Of a stretch of 19,566 nt of DNA, positions 1 through 13,000 are shown piece by piece (within the stretch, counting starts at the first letter, position 1; each line of letters begins with the position of its first letter). The DNA lies in assembly GCA_028565635.1 (NCBI GenBank), contig JAOXYB010015432.1, positions 1 through 19,566 on the forward strand, written 5' to 3'. Both the position numbers and the translations under genes were made by a program. This DNA comes from Phoronis ovalis. Its lineage: Eukaryota; Phoronida; Phoronidae. Below the pieces are notes generated by a model, which made no database searches, was not told where the DNA came from, and worked only from the letters and a program-made list of their open reading frames with translations.

Positions 1-1360
<1,360 letters not shown>

Positions 1361-2604
1361 ACAATATGTAATCATTAAACAGGAAGATGTGTTATGATGA
1401 AATTTGTAGTACAGTTGGAAATTAACGAGATTGCTGTATCAACTGCTTGATTGAAAATTATGAAAGTTGCCAGTCTAAATGTAAATATAATAGCAAATAA
1501 AGGTGACCATTCTGTTAAACTTTTTAACTATCTAAAAGAACTGTTTGTGATCTGAATAAAATTAAAATAAGCTGCATAGACAATACTTGAAACATCAGGT
1601 TTCATGTGTTTTGCTATAAAGGCGCATATTAAAATAAAAATTATGCTTTGCAATTTGAAAAAAAAACGTGCACTTATCTCCTTCCACTTTTTCTACTGCA
1701 TTGTTTTATAAAAATCAGTGCAAGCAGATACCTATATACATGTACATATATAGCTAGTATGATAGCAAGAAAATAATCAGCACTTAGTGAAATTATAAGT
1801 ATTGCAAAAATCATGATCACAAAAAAAAAACAGAAGTCGATTCAGATAGATAAAAGTACTAAATAGAGTGGTCACATGTATTTGCAATTATCTGTGATAG
1901 AACAAGTATTATTTGATAAGCTCACTTTGTATATTGAATAAAAGCTTTAATGGTGTGGGCATGTAAAAGACAACAATGTTATTATTTGATTTATATATTT
2001 AGAGATACATTAGTCATTAAACTTATCACATTCTTCTATTATAAGAATTATAACTATATAACAATTATATTTCAACACTAGGGATATTTTAAAAACAAAT
2101 ATTATCTTTCTACGGATACATCATATTTGATAAATATGAAAATAATCTTTTAGCTAGTAGCAAAAATAATATATATTTTGTTAGCATTATAGAAGCACAC
2201 TAATAATTAGAAACAACAACTTTGACTGGCAAGACTAACAAGTATGACACTCCTAACAATATAAACAAACAATTATGAAAAACAGTGAAATAGAAAACAA
2301 TCTCACTAAACCAGTAAAATAAAATCACAAAGATGGAAGACTTTGACCTAGGAACTCCGACTGACATTAGATAAAAATTAAATTCAGTACATTAATGTAG
2401 TTGTAGTATTATATTTCATTCTTTTGTAAATAAAAATATCAAGATGTGACGATATGAATGCTTAATCAAACAAAAATGGACATTGCTATGCAACAATAAA
2501 GCAAAACAATCAAAAACTAAGCTAAGTTTTCACAACGTAGACTATCAATTGTGTATCTTGTTAAACTACAATAGAAGACCACATTCGTTGGTACTATAAT
2601 ACTC
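1361..2604. other. Convergent intergenic spacer / two 3'UTRs
   Basis: AT-rich DNA between the RAD51 stop and the stop of the minus-strand TPR gene. It should contain both 3'UTRs, tail to tail. I see RAD51-side AATAAA signals but no convincing minus-strand AATAAA close to 2604. No coding potential, tRNA or transposon ends were recognised. Confidence 0.6.
1496..1560 (+). promoter_or_regulatory. RAD51 poly(A) signals
   Basis: Canonical AATAAA hexamers lie at 1496-1501 and 1555-1560, which is 136 and 195 bases after the RAD51 stop. A further AATAAA at 1937-1942 could end a longer form. Either early site would give a short 3'UTR; which is used cannot be told from sequence alone. Confidence 0.55.
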
Positions 2605-4070
2605 TCATATCCAACATTTAAACTTAAAGAAAGCTTGCATGTCTGGATCATCAACAGTTTTATGATTTACTCCTGCATAGACTGATTTCAACAGATCTGA
2701 CTTAAACTTATCATCCAATATTTGTACATGCTTCTCGAGAATGCCTGAAAAAATATAATCAGTGTCATTATCTTTACTCAGATATAGAATGTTATTGGGA
2801 GGTATGCAGCATAAAATGTAGGTAGCACTTATTTTCAGAGAAAACGTTTTGAAAACCCAAGATGTGATTTGTAATAAAAAAAAAACAACTATTAATTTGA
2901 TTATTCCAGTGAAAATAGTGTAAAATGGACTATGTCTTTGTGTTACTGTGCAAAAGCAAACCTTTCTCTTGTTTAAATACAAATACCCTCTTACAATGAT
3001 TGCAAGAAAGTGACATCTCCAGTCATTTTGTAAATGATTCATAAAACCTAAAATATGAGTAACACAGCAACATTCTTTATTGTATTCTAATGCCTAAACA
3101 CTCACCAATTCCCATAACTCTTCCATAAGCAATCATATTTGGTCCCAATCTTGGATCATTGAATTTCTCTGCTTTCATCAGTAAACGAACTATTTCACCA
3201 AATATGTAAGCATCATCAAATGTAGGATTTTCTGAGACTGGAAATTTGCAATAAACATCAACAGCTGCCAGTGGATCATTTTTTATCATCATATCAGCAT
3301 ATTCTACATAGGCATCATGCACCTAACGAGTATAAAACAAAGTAAATAAAATTAACAGAAACAATTTTGCACTGTACTTACTACATGATAATGTTAAGCA
3401 ATCATGCTTTTCTCATGACCTAGTTAATTCCGTGAAAATTATAATAACATCCCAAAAATAGAGCTTAGTGAGTTCTGTTGTTGACTGAAACACTGGTATA
3501 CAGATTTCTTTAGCACATTTATTCAACAATCTGCACAATATGTATACTTCACAGATCAGTTAACTTCAATAAGAAGACTGTTAAAAATGATATAGTCCAA
3601 AGCAGCTGCAAAGCAAGTTCAAATTGGACACTATTTGCATAAAAAAATATATGAGAAACCAAGGACATTGGTATCTTCTGTTTCACAGAAGTTAATAATA
3701 AGACTTTTTTTAAGCACAGCAATTCCACTTTAATTGTTTTTCTATACCTCCAGGTATTAATTCATGGAGGATAACATTGTAACAATTATTGCACACAATT
3801 CCACTATGTTGACACTTTGTTTATTTTTCTAGATTACAATTAATAGATATATATGTATATATACATACATATATACAAACATACATATTCTTACCTCTGG
3901 TGCCATGGTAATAACCTCATTATAATATTTAGCTGATTCCTGAATGGTTTCCTGATTCTTAGCCAAAACTCTAGCAAGTCCTAATCTAGTCTGGTATAAC
4001 TTTCGATTAATTGGGACAGGACCAGAACTAGCACTTGCTGGTTGGCTAACAGACTCGGTGTTTGGAGCCT
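2605..4070 (-). other. C-terminal TPR-type helices (exons 18-20)
   Basis: Exon 18 gives KLYQTRLGLARVLAKNQETIQESAKYYNEVITMAPE, followed in exon 19 by VHDAYVEYADMMIKNDPLAAVDVYCKFP, two helix pairs of TPR character. Exon 19 also has a DDAYIFGEIVRLLMKAEKF helix. Exon 20 ends the protein with MQAFFKFKCWI and TGA at 2607-2605. The open frames continuing past the exon 19 and 20 borders are intron read-through. Confidence 0.75.
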
Positions 4071-7000
4071 CTGCAAAAACAGTAATAGAATATTACAGTA
4101 AAAAAATAGAATATTAAATTCATTATTGTCAATTCATAAATGTACATAAAAATATTCAATCCAGAATTATTTAAAAAAAGATTCATGCCCAGAAAATCCT
4201 GGATACCTATATTATAAGACATACACTGTGACCAGAAATAAATGTGCTCAGTTTAAACTGGTGTGACACAAAGAAGTTTGCTTAATTATTAACCAGCGAG
4301 ATACCAAAATAATTGTATTTTCTTTGTATTTAATATTAAACTGGTCAGTTTCATGTTTCATCCCCCATTTAGTTTTACAGTGTTATTCTTGTACCCTCAT
4401 ATCCAATGGTAATGAAATTTCAAACTGTAAAATAAATTTTAAAATCTCCAAAATGGTGCATACACTAAGTTTTATACAATTTTAAACTTGGCACATTTAT
4501 TTCCGATCACCCTGTACTTAATGGAATAAGAGTTCTAACTAATCTTCTGCTACTGGAGCACTTCTGGCATAAAATAGTAATAGGCACCTTCAGCTTTTGC
4601 AGGACTTGGTGGCTGTGCAGCAGTATGAGATGTACACTTATCAGACTTAGCCACTGCAGCTTTCCCACCAGAAGCTGACTTAACTGGTGCAGGTTTACCA
4701 ACCGGTGCCTACCAGAACAGAATACAATATCATGATTAAATATTCTAGAAAATGTAAATTAATGCTGAAATTGTATGTAAATTTGCTGTGCAAAATCTAT
4801 TTAAAAAGCTTATTTGGGCAAAATAAATTAGTTCAAGATAAATAGGTTTTGCTATGGAAAATTTCCAACAAGATACCAGAGTGGTGTTTCTATATGCAAA
4901 TTTATGGTATTTTTTTTTGATATGTCAGAAAGTAAATGACAAAAATTTACCAATTAAAACATGATTTACATCCTGATAACTACCTTTGCTGGGGGTGCTA
5001 CAGGCTTTGTTGCTCCACCTCTTGCACCTTTGGCTGCTGGAGTTCCCTTTGCTGTCGCAGTAGCAGCCCCTCTAGCTGGTGGTGCCCTTCCTTTCGCTGC
5101 TGGAGAGCCCCTTGCAGCAGGAGCCCCTCTTCCACCAGCAGCTCCTCCTCGTGCAGGTGCAGCTGTCTTAACAGCAGAAGGTGCTGCCTTAGCTTCCGCT
5201 GCTTTCTTCTCTTCCTCTTCCTTCTTCACTTTATCTTGCCACCATTTCTGATCTAAAATAAGAGTTATGTTCAACAATATAGCTAACATGCTGAAATTTT
5301 ATTTCAAATCATGATTTTGTTTCAGGTTTACCTTATAATATTGAATTTTGTATTTATTCTGATTAAAACATTTTTCATTTTTAAAACTATTTCAGAGTAA
5401 ATTAAACAAAAAATGATTTTTTGTGGTTTCTAGATTTTTTGGGCTATAGCATGTTTGATTTTCCAGTTGGTAAAGTATTTCTTTTACATTGTAAATTAGG
5501 CACCTATCTCTCTAGGCATCTATCTCTGCACTGTGCAGTATTTAAAATCCCAACCAGCCCCATTGAATAGGCATTTGACAAATTGTGTCAACTTCTCAAA
5601 AATCTAAAAATAACTAACAGTAAACCTTTAAGTTGATCAGGTGGTGATCCACAAGCAGGTTTGCCTTCCAGAGCAATACTAGCTTCAAATGATGACTGAG
5701 CATCTTGTAACATCTGGTCTGAATTATCACCAGAAGAGTTGTTTTCAAAGTGAGACAGCTGCGCAGCACCCAGCAAGTACAAAGCTTGGCTACTGCATGG
5801 ATTTAATGTCACCAATGTCTGGCAGGTCTGTAATAATATGATTGAATCAAATAATTAAAACAAAGCTTTCCCAGTATAACATTCTCAACTATGTAAAAAT
5901 GTTTCCCTTAAACTTAATTTAGTATTTTCAAGTATGTAAAAATGTTTTCCTTAAACTTAATTTAGTATTTTTAACAATAAGAATTCCAGTTGATGCAGTA
6001 GTAAAAATACTAGATTTGAGATCTTACTGAGGTAAAATATTAAGCAATTGAAAAACACGCGATTGCACTTTAAAGTGATCAAATATAGTGGAGGTGTTAT
6101 TGCTATTTCCAATTATACATGTGTACTTTTTGTTGTAAGGCCAGTAATTCTTCATTCTGTGGAATAGTAGAGTATCGAATAAGAGCCGACAGTCTCTCGC
6201 ATCTCTGAGCAATCAGCTTCTCATTTCCCTTTGGATTAGATGATAACAGCTCTAGAAGCCTTGTATGTGCCTCCAGCAACACCCACTCAAACTGTTTGTA
6301 GGAATCTCCTCGTGAAATATCTGGTAGACAGAATGCAGCTAACAAAGCAGCTCTGAAATGTCATTCATTCATTTTGTTATGAATTGTATATATAGTAAAT
6401 TAACTCATTTTAATTTCATGTACAAGTATTTTACAAGTATATGGTCAATAATATCTGCTGCTTCCTATTGGAATAATTGCTAATTTAAAATATTATGTAT
6501 AATTTCTGTAAAAGAAAGCAATATTACTTTTAAAAGCTTACGTGTGATAAATGTCCAGTGCTGACATAGTATCCTTGATGTTTGGAGTTTTTGAGACTAG
6601 TTTAGCTAATTCATTGATACCACGCAACAGGTGAACATTGTCATTTCGTAGAACATTGTCTCCTTGCAATACGGCTTTTCGCTCACTGCTATTTGATAAA
6701 GAAATAATTGTTTTTATAACACTTTAACATATTATTATAACAAAGATTACATAGAAACACAAGTAATTAACTTAAAATAAATAAACCAAAATTGAAATGT
6801 TAATTTGTTTGCATCAATAGAACAAATCTTAAAAACTCTGATTAAATAAGGGGACCAATAACAGTAATGCATTAATTCTGCATAAATTTTCAGAACATTG
6901 CTGTCAAAGAGGCAGGTAATTAAAGGTGGTGATTCAATGCAGAAAGCATATAAATTAAAGGACAGATATGAAACAGAAATAAAATCTGTATTTACCTTTC

Positions 7001-10000
7001 GCTTAATTACGTACAACCAACCAATTATTATTTCATAAGACAATTATTAAAATAAATAAGAGGCTCTTTTTTCACTTTAAACTTCTATCCTAAACAAGAA
7101 GGATTTAAAAAAGATAACAGTCAGATGGGAAGAACACGATGGTTGTATAACACATTGTAATAGTACCTGCTTTCATCAGGATTCAGTGCTGCTTCTGTAT
7201 TTAATGTTAAAAGTGATTCCATTCCATCCTGTAAATATGTAATGGCCTCAATCGCCCTGACTCCTGGACCATCCTTTTGCAATGCTAAGGCTAGACCCAA
7301 ATAATATCTGAAAATTAATATTATAGTATGGCTGGAATAATGTTATAACTACTATATGTATATATGTGTGCGTGCGTGTACTGTCAGATGGGGTATGGTT
7401 TATCAGGCCTCACTGCTCACAATATTTCAGTTCCAGGTGCTGACACCTGGGTGGTTTTAGCTATGAAGAACTTAACAACGGGTATATTTTTAGTCATCAG
7501 ATGCTTACCATGGGTTAGGGTATTCAATGCATAACATTTACACAATGTTTGGGATATCTTTTAATACATACTTTGCCCATTGATGTTGACCATTCCAACA
7601 TAAAGCTTGCTCCAGTCTCTTGACTGCCTCTTCATAATTCCCTTGTATTACCAACATTCGACCAACATGGAAGTTATACACTGCTTTGGAATCATCCAAT
7701 GACAAAGCATCTAAATATTTCAAATATGCCTGACCTAGAGACGATTCCTCATCTGCAGCTTTTTGGGCAGCTGCTCCTTCCTAGAAATACATTTTAATAT
7801 CTCAGATTTTGAAATAAAGCATATTTTAAAAAATTTTCCCCTTTTCCAGTGTACAACAAAAATATAAGTTTGGTGACAAAAAAATGTAATAAATTTAATG
7901 TATAAATTAAGCATCATAAAGGAATGACGTTTTTGATTTCTTTTTGCCATTTAAGAAAATCAAACTCACCAAGCAACCTAAATATAACCTAATTCACTCC
8001 GGACCTTCAACAGTTTCAAATGAAGTGCAAATATTTAACAGTTCCAATGCAAACCTGAGTAGCTTGTTTAGATTTCCAAGCAAAAAGTGCTTGAACATGA
8101 TCAGCCTTGCCACTTTGTCCTGCATTAATAAGATCATGATATTCTTTATCAATGGCTTGTAATTGAAGTGACAGTGGAGTGTTTCCAGATACACCATGTA
8201 GTTTACAGATGGCAGCACATTCTTCTTGCTTTGAACTTTCTCTAGCGGCTAGATTATCTCCTAAGTTAATTGGTCCATCAGATCCCTATAAAAATGCTAG
8301 TTTCATCATGGCAGAAATGTCATTAGAAATTGGAAATACTTTTTGAGTATGAAACTGTCTGATACATCATTCCATTGTTAAATGTGTACCAAGTTAGTTG
8401 CTGAGAATCCTTTGACGATTGCTGTTAAGTTACATTTTTTCAAATTTAGATTTACATGGTAAAAAATAATAACACCTTGCTTTAAATGAATTAAAGGGCA
8501 AAAAATTTAAGTGTATACCTCTTTCTTTAATCCAAGCATGTCCTCAGCATAGTATTTTTCTTCCAGCACTAAACCAAGCTTAAGATGCAGCTCAGCATCC
8601 TTACCCTTATTCTTAACAGCCACAGCATAGTTAAAAGTAGCTTGTTCAAGATAATCCAGTGGAGATTCACCATCTGAATAATTTTTTGACTCGCCTAGTA
8701 GAGGAAGCAATTGATTCATACAATTAAAGCAAAAGTTTCCTGCAAAATGTGCTTTTTTAGATTGATGTACTCATTAGTAGTCAAAAAAATTGTAACCTTT
8801 AACCACAAAAAAGGAGTAAATGCAAGAATTTTGGAATGCTACCTTGTCTGCCCAGCTAACACTAGCTACTTTGCCCTTTGCGTGTTTGACAGGACAGTCT
8901 GCTTACCCAAGATGATTGAATTTCACGAGCCCAATAAGCAATCCTAAGCACTTTGTAAATTGGTGAGAGTCCTACAAACAATCCTAATTTAGTTTCCGAA
9001 ACTCTTTTATCAGATTACAATATCTATAAATGACTACCTGGCTTTGGTAAACTTTTGTAATATTTTTCCAGCTGCTCTTCAGCCAGCTTACAAAGCTTTG
9101 TTGGGTTAGTCTCATCAAAAACCTGGTGGAGCTGTTTCTCCCAACTTCTCACCTATCAAAAATAAAAAACAAATACACTGTATACAAACATGATACATGC
9201 CTTAAAATTCTTCAAAGATAATAGCTTAATAAATCACGTTAACTAAACAATAAATTACTGAGAAATCCTGATCTATGTGTTTTTAATTTTATGCAAAAGC
9301 ATTAGCACTTTTTGACAGGTGCCACTTATGATCTGGGATTACTATAACAGTTGCAGATATGATGAATGGAAAGTTGAATATGTCAGTTTTACTACAAGAA
9401 TTAATTTAACCTTCAAGGCTTGTAAGTAGACTTGCTTCAAGTCCTTGAGGATTTTTCACTTTTTTTAATAAGATTTGATTCTTTATAAATAAAAACTTTA
9501 TGAAAAAAAAATTCTTTATCACCATCTAATATATGTCACTATTAAATCTGCCGTCCTCAAGGTCCTTGTGGACATTGAATTTGATAGGGCCATATATTGG
9601 ATAGTGAGTAAAAAATGCATTTCTTTCGCAGATAAAGGTACATCACACTAATCAAAAAAAATTCAGAAGCTTGTAAGGAATAGAACTATTAGAATAACGA
9701 CTTTTAAGTTGTTATTCTAAAACTCATTCCAAAAAATGTAACTTGCCTGTAAAGTGTGTTTCATGGGTATGTTCTCATTCTTGTACTTGTCCTTGACATC
9801 CTGAAATACAAAATCAACAATAAGAACTAGCAAGGATGTGAGTGGCAAAATTCCCAGGTGGGCAGGCAATATGAAAGTGGGTACCCATGTTTCAATATGG
9901 CTATTTAAAAAAATCCCTAAAGGAGCAACCCTGGAGCTCCCAAAAAATACCCAGTCATATAGTTGAAAAAAGACACCCTATCTGAGTGACTATACTGGTA

Positions 10001-13000
10001 AAAACACCCTATTTTTAGTATATCAAAAGAACATTAACGAACATTGCTAAGTTTTGTTCTCAATTCACATTTGTATACAAATTTTGCAAAATGTAAATTT
10101 GCATCAAAATCACACATTATTGAAATGACAGTTTTAGCAACAGCTATATTGAAGTGCATTTTTTAGCAATGACCTTAATGCAGTGTCATACACCTCCAAA
10201 ATTCACCCTAAGTTTCCTAATTTTAGACAAAAAACATACCCAAAGCGTGTAACACGCGTAACATGTCCACGGGTCGAAAATTTGTTGAAACATGCATATT
10301 ACTCACTTTCATATTGCCTACTCCCTGGGTAAAAATACAGATATTTTATATTGACAGTCCATAATTTGCTAATATCTTAATAAAAAACTGGTTTAAAGAG
10401 TATATTATCTTTTACTATTTACTTACAATTATTTGAATTAGTTTAGAAGGAAAAACATTTTAGCGTTGTGAATCTTTTACTATTTACTTACAATTATTTG
10501 AATTAGTTTTAATTAGAAGGAAAAACATTTTAGCGTTGTGAATCTTCACTGTGTGACATAACTAATTCAGTTAATAAATATTCAAAAATAATTGATTACC
10601 TGATCTACAAATAGATTTTTGACAAAGCGAATACAATCTGACAATTAACTGTACTGTATGTCATATGTACAAAAATAATAATATATCTATTGCACACAAT
10701 ATGAAAGTCATGCAAGTTTATTATTATATTGCCTAGTAATATTTTGTTAAGAAGTAGTAAGTTAGGTAAATAAAATAACAATAAAATAGGACTCACTTCC
10801 ACTTTTGGCTTTTGGTTACAAGCCTGTAATTTTTCTCCAAGTTCAGCAAATTTAACACTGTCAGAAACACCTTGGCAAAAAAGAAAGTAAAAGTTATAAA
10901 AATGGTGTCACTTAAATTTGGTTTAACATTCAAACAAAGCTATAATACCATCATGATGAAATTCACTCTGTTCTAATGTCTGATTTAATAAACTACAGAT
11001 GTCAGTTATTATAAATTATGTCATCAGACTATCAAAAGCTTTTTTGCGGCAATAGGTTAACCTGCATACAACAGTCTGGAGGCTATGAATAGATGGGGTG
11101 GATTATGTACAACACACACTCAATTTTGTGGGAAATGATCAGTCTTTTAAATCTTTATTTATTGGACAAAATTTGAAATGACTAGAAAATTAATAGATGA
11201 TACGTGAATTTATATCACTCCCATGCATAATCCAAAAAAATGTATCACAGAAATATTCCCAACTAGTGCGACATTTTGAAATTCCTATTGGACTATGAAC
11301 ATGCAATTATGGGCTATTAGAATTATTCCTAACAAAGGGCCCTCCAGATTATATTACTGTACTTTATTGATACAAAGGTTTGTGAAATTATAAGTTTTCG
11401 TACCTCCATATGTTAAAGGGATAAAGGCAATTGCCTGAGTTATCTTTTTATCCAGGTCATAATCTATAATTTTCCAGTCAGTGTCCAGAGGATTTTCATT
11501 TAGTGGATCAAATTTCGAAGTTCTTGTAAGCTCACTCATAATTGGCTCAGAAAATGTATGCTTTGGATCACTACCACGAATGCTGATTGGTCTATACAAT
11601 GGGGATAAAGAAACGGGATCTTCATAACGTGCTGCAAAATCAGCATCTGTGAGCTTGACATATCTTGGGAAAGGCATTTTCATAAAATGTATGACATAAA
11701 CCTGAAAAAACAAATGCGATACCCTATAAAACTAATACTTCTAACTTTTTTTTTTAAACAAATGATAAACAGGAACTTTTCAATCAACTGTCAGAAATTT
11801 TAAATTAAATTAAAAACATGAAGAAATAGCTGTCTACTGTCTACAGGAGACAAAACCAGCACTGAAAAAAATTTATTGAAAGCAATGTTGATCACTAAAA
11901 TGGGAATATTGCATTAGTGATGGCAGGCTTGACTACATTTGTGTTCCATCTTACTGTAAAAAACAGAATCTACACAAAGCAGCAAATGTACTGCAAACAA
12001 CACAAAATGTTGTACATAGAGATTCAGTTTAAATAGAAATTCAAGGTTGCTTGAAAAAAAAATCCACACAGGGTAGGGAAGTAGTTAATATTTTCTGTCA
12101 GGGGTAATACTCATAATTTGTTATATAATGAATAATGTAATTTAAATTTATAGCAAGTGAGGTATGACAAAAGTGCCATCAAGAACTAACATGATCTTGT
12201 TGGTTGTGTTTCTCTAACATTTCTCGTAAATTAAATATACCTTTATATTAGAACCATCAACAGATGTTGCTTCAATTTCAGCCTTCGTTGCTCCAACATT
12301 GAGTTGAATTGGTGTGTCTGTTTTTTCTGCATTAATCTTCACAGCTATTTTTGGGTCTGGGACTGTTGGGGTTAAAGTTAAACTTGATATGCTACATGGA
12401 AGACTACCTAAAATAACAAAATGTGTAAAGATGACATTTTTAAGAAAGTAGTGCATATAGGACACAAGAAATAAAAGGTAAAGAAAATACAGCAGTAACT
12501 ACGTGTGCATGCATTAGCAATTTTTCCCCAAATGCCTGCTGTTTTTCATTCATCTAAAAGAAATAAGAACATGAAAAGGAAACGTGATCTTGCCACATAT
12601 AAGTAGCTATTAAAGTAATAGATCTTTGCCATTCATGCAGGGCTGTGTAGGTTAGACAGCATCAAAGCACTGGATGCAAAAAAGTATATTTTGCAAATAA
12701 AATGTTACTTACTCTACTTCAAAATAAGTATTTTGACTTAGTTTCTAGTGAAACACCATACAGTAAATAATTTAATATTCCTGCTGCATTAACAATGTGT
12801 GAAATCTGTCTTTACAAATTATAAATCAGTACATTAGTTAAAGAAATAATTAATTAAATAATTTTATACTTACAATAATATTCTGTATTTTCACTACTAA
12901 ACTCTGGGTCAAGTGTACCAGTGCTAAGTTTGACATCACTTAAAGAAGCATCTTTAGCTGACAATCTTTTGATATGAGCAAAGTAATTTTTTGTAGTGCC

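Larger units (their letters stand above)
5626..9152 (-). other. TPR-type helical repeat region (exons 8-15)
   Basis: Several stretches have the small/aromatic spacing of tetratricopeptide repeats. Exon 11 is clearest: AVYNFHVGRMLVIQGNYEEA followed by VKRLEQALCWNGQHQWAKYYLGLALA across the exon 11/12 junction. Exon 9 has ATFNYAVAVKN...AELHLKLGLVLEE, and exon 15 has QALYLLGAAQL...AQSSFEASIALEG. The intervening exons (10, 13, 14) are helical and hydrophilic. TPR arrays bind peptide partners. The number of repeats cannot be fixed by eye. Confidence 0.65.

Noticed and set aside
2605-3042. 145-residue minus-strand open frame
   Set aside because: Only its last 45 codons (2744-2605) are coding; the rest is intron read-through past a TTTTTTCAG acceptor, with no protein-like composition.
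4936-5289. Two plus-strand frames rich in Cys/Ser or Ala/Pro opposite exon 16
   Set aside because: They are antisense shadows caused by GC-rich repeats in the real minus-strand exon, whose splice sites and phase fit its neighbours.
8740-9037. Plus-strand 78-residue frame in the intron between exons 9 and 8
   Set aside because: No recognised motif, no splice-consistent neighbours, and no homology I can see; likely chance.
9438-9568. Inverted pair around TCCTTGAGGA and GTCCTCAAGG
   Set aside because: The arms are only about 14-16 bases with mismatches and part of it is self-complementary; no boundaries or target duplication were found, so I do not call an element.
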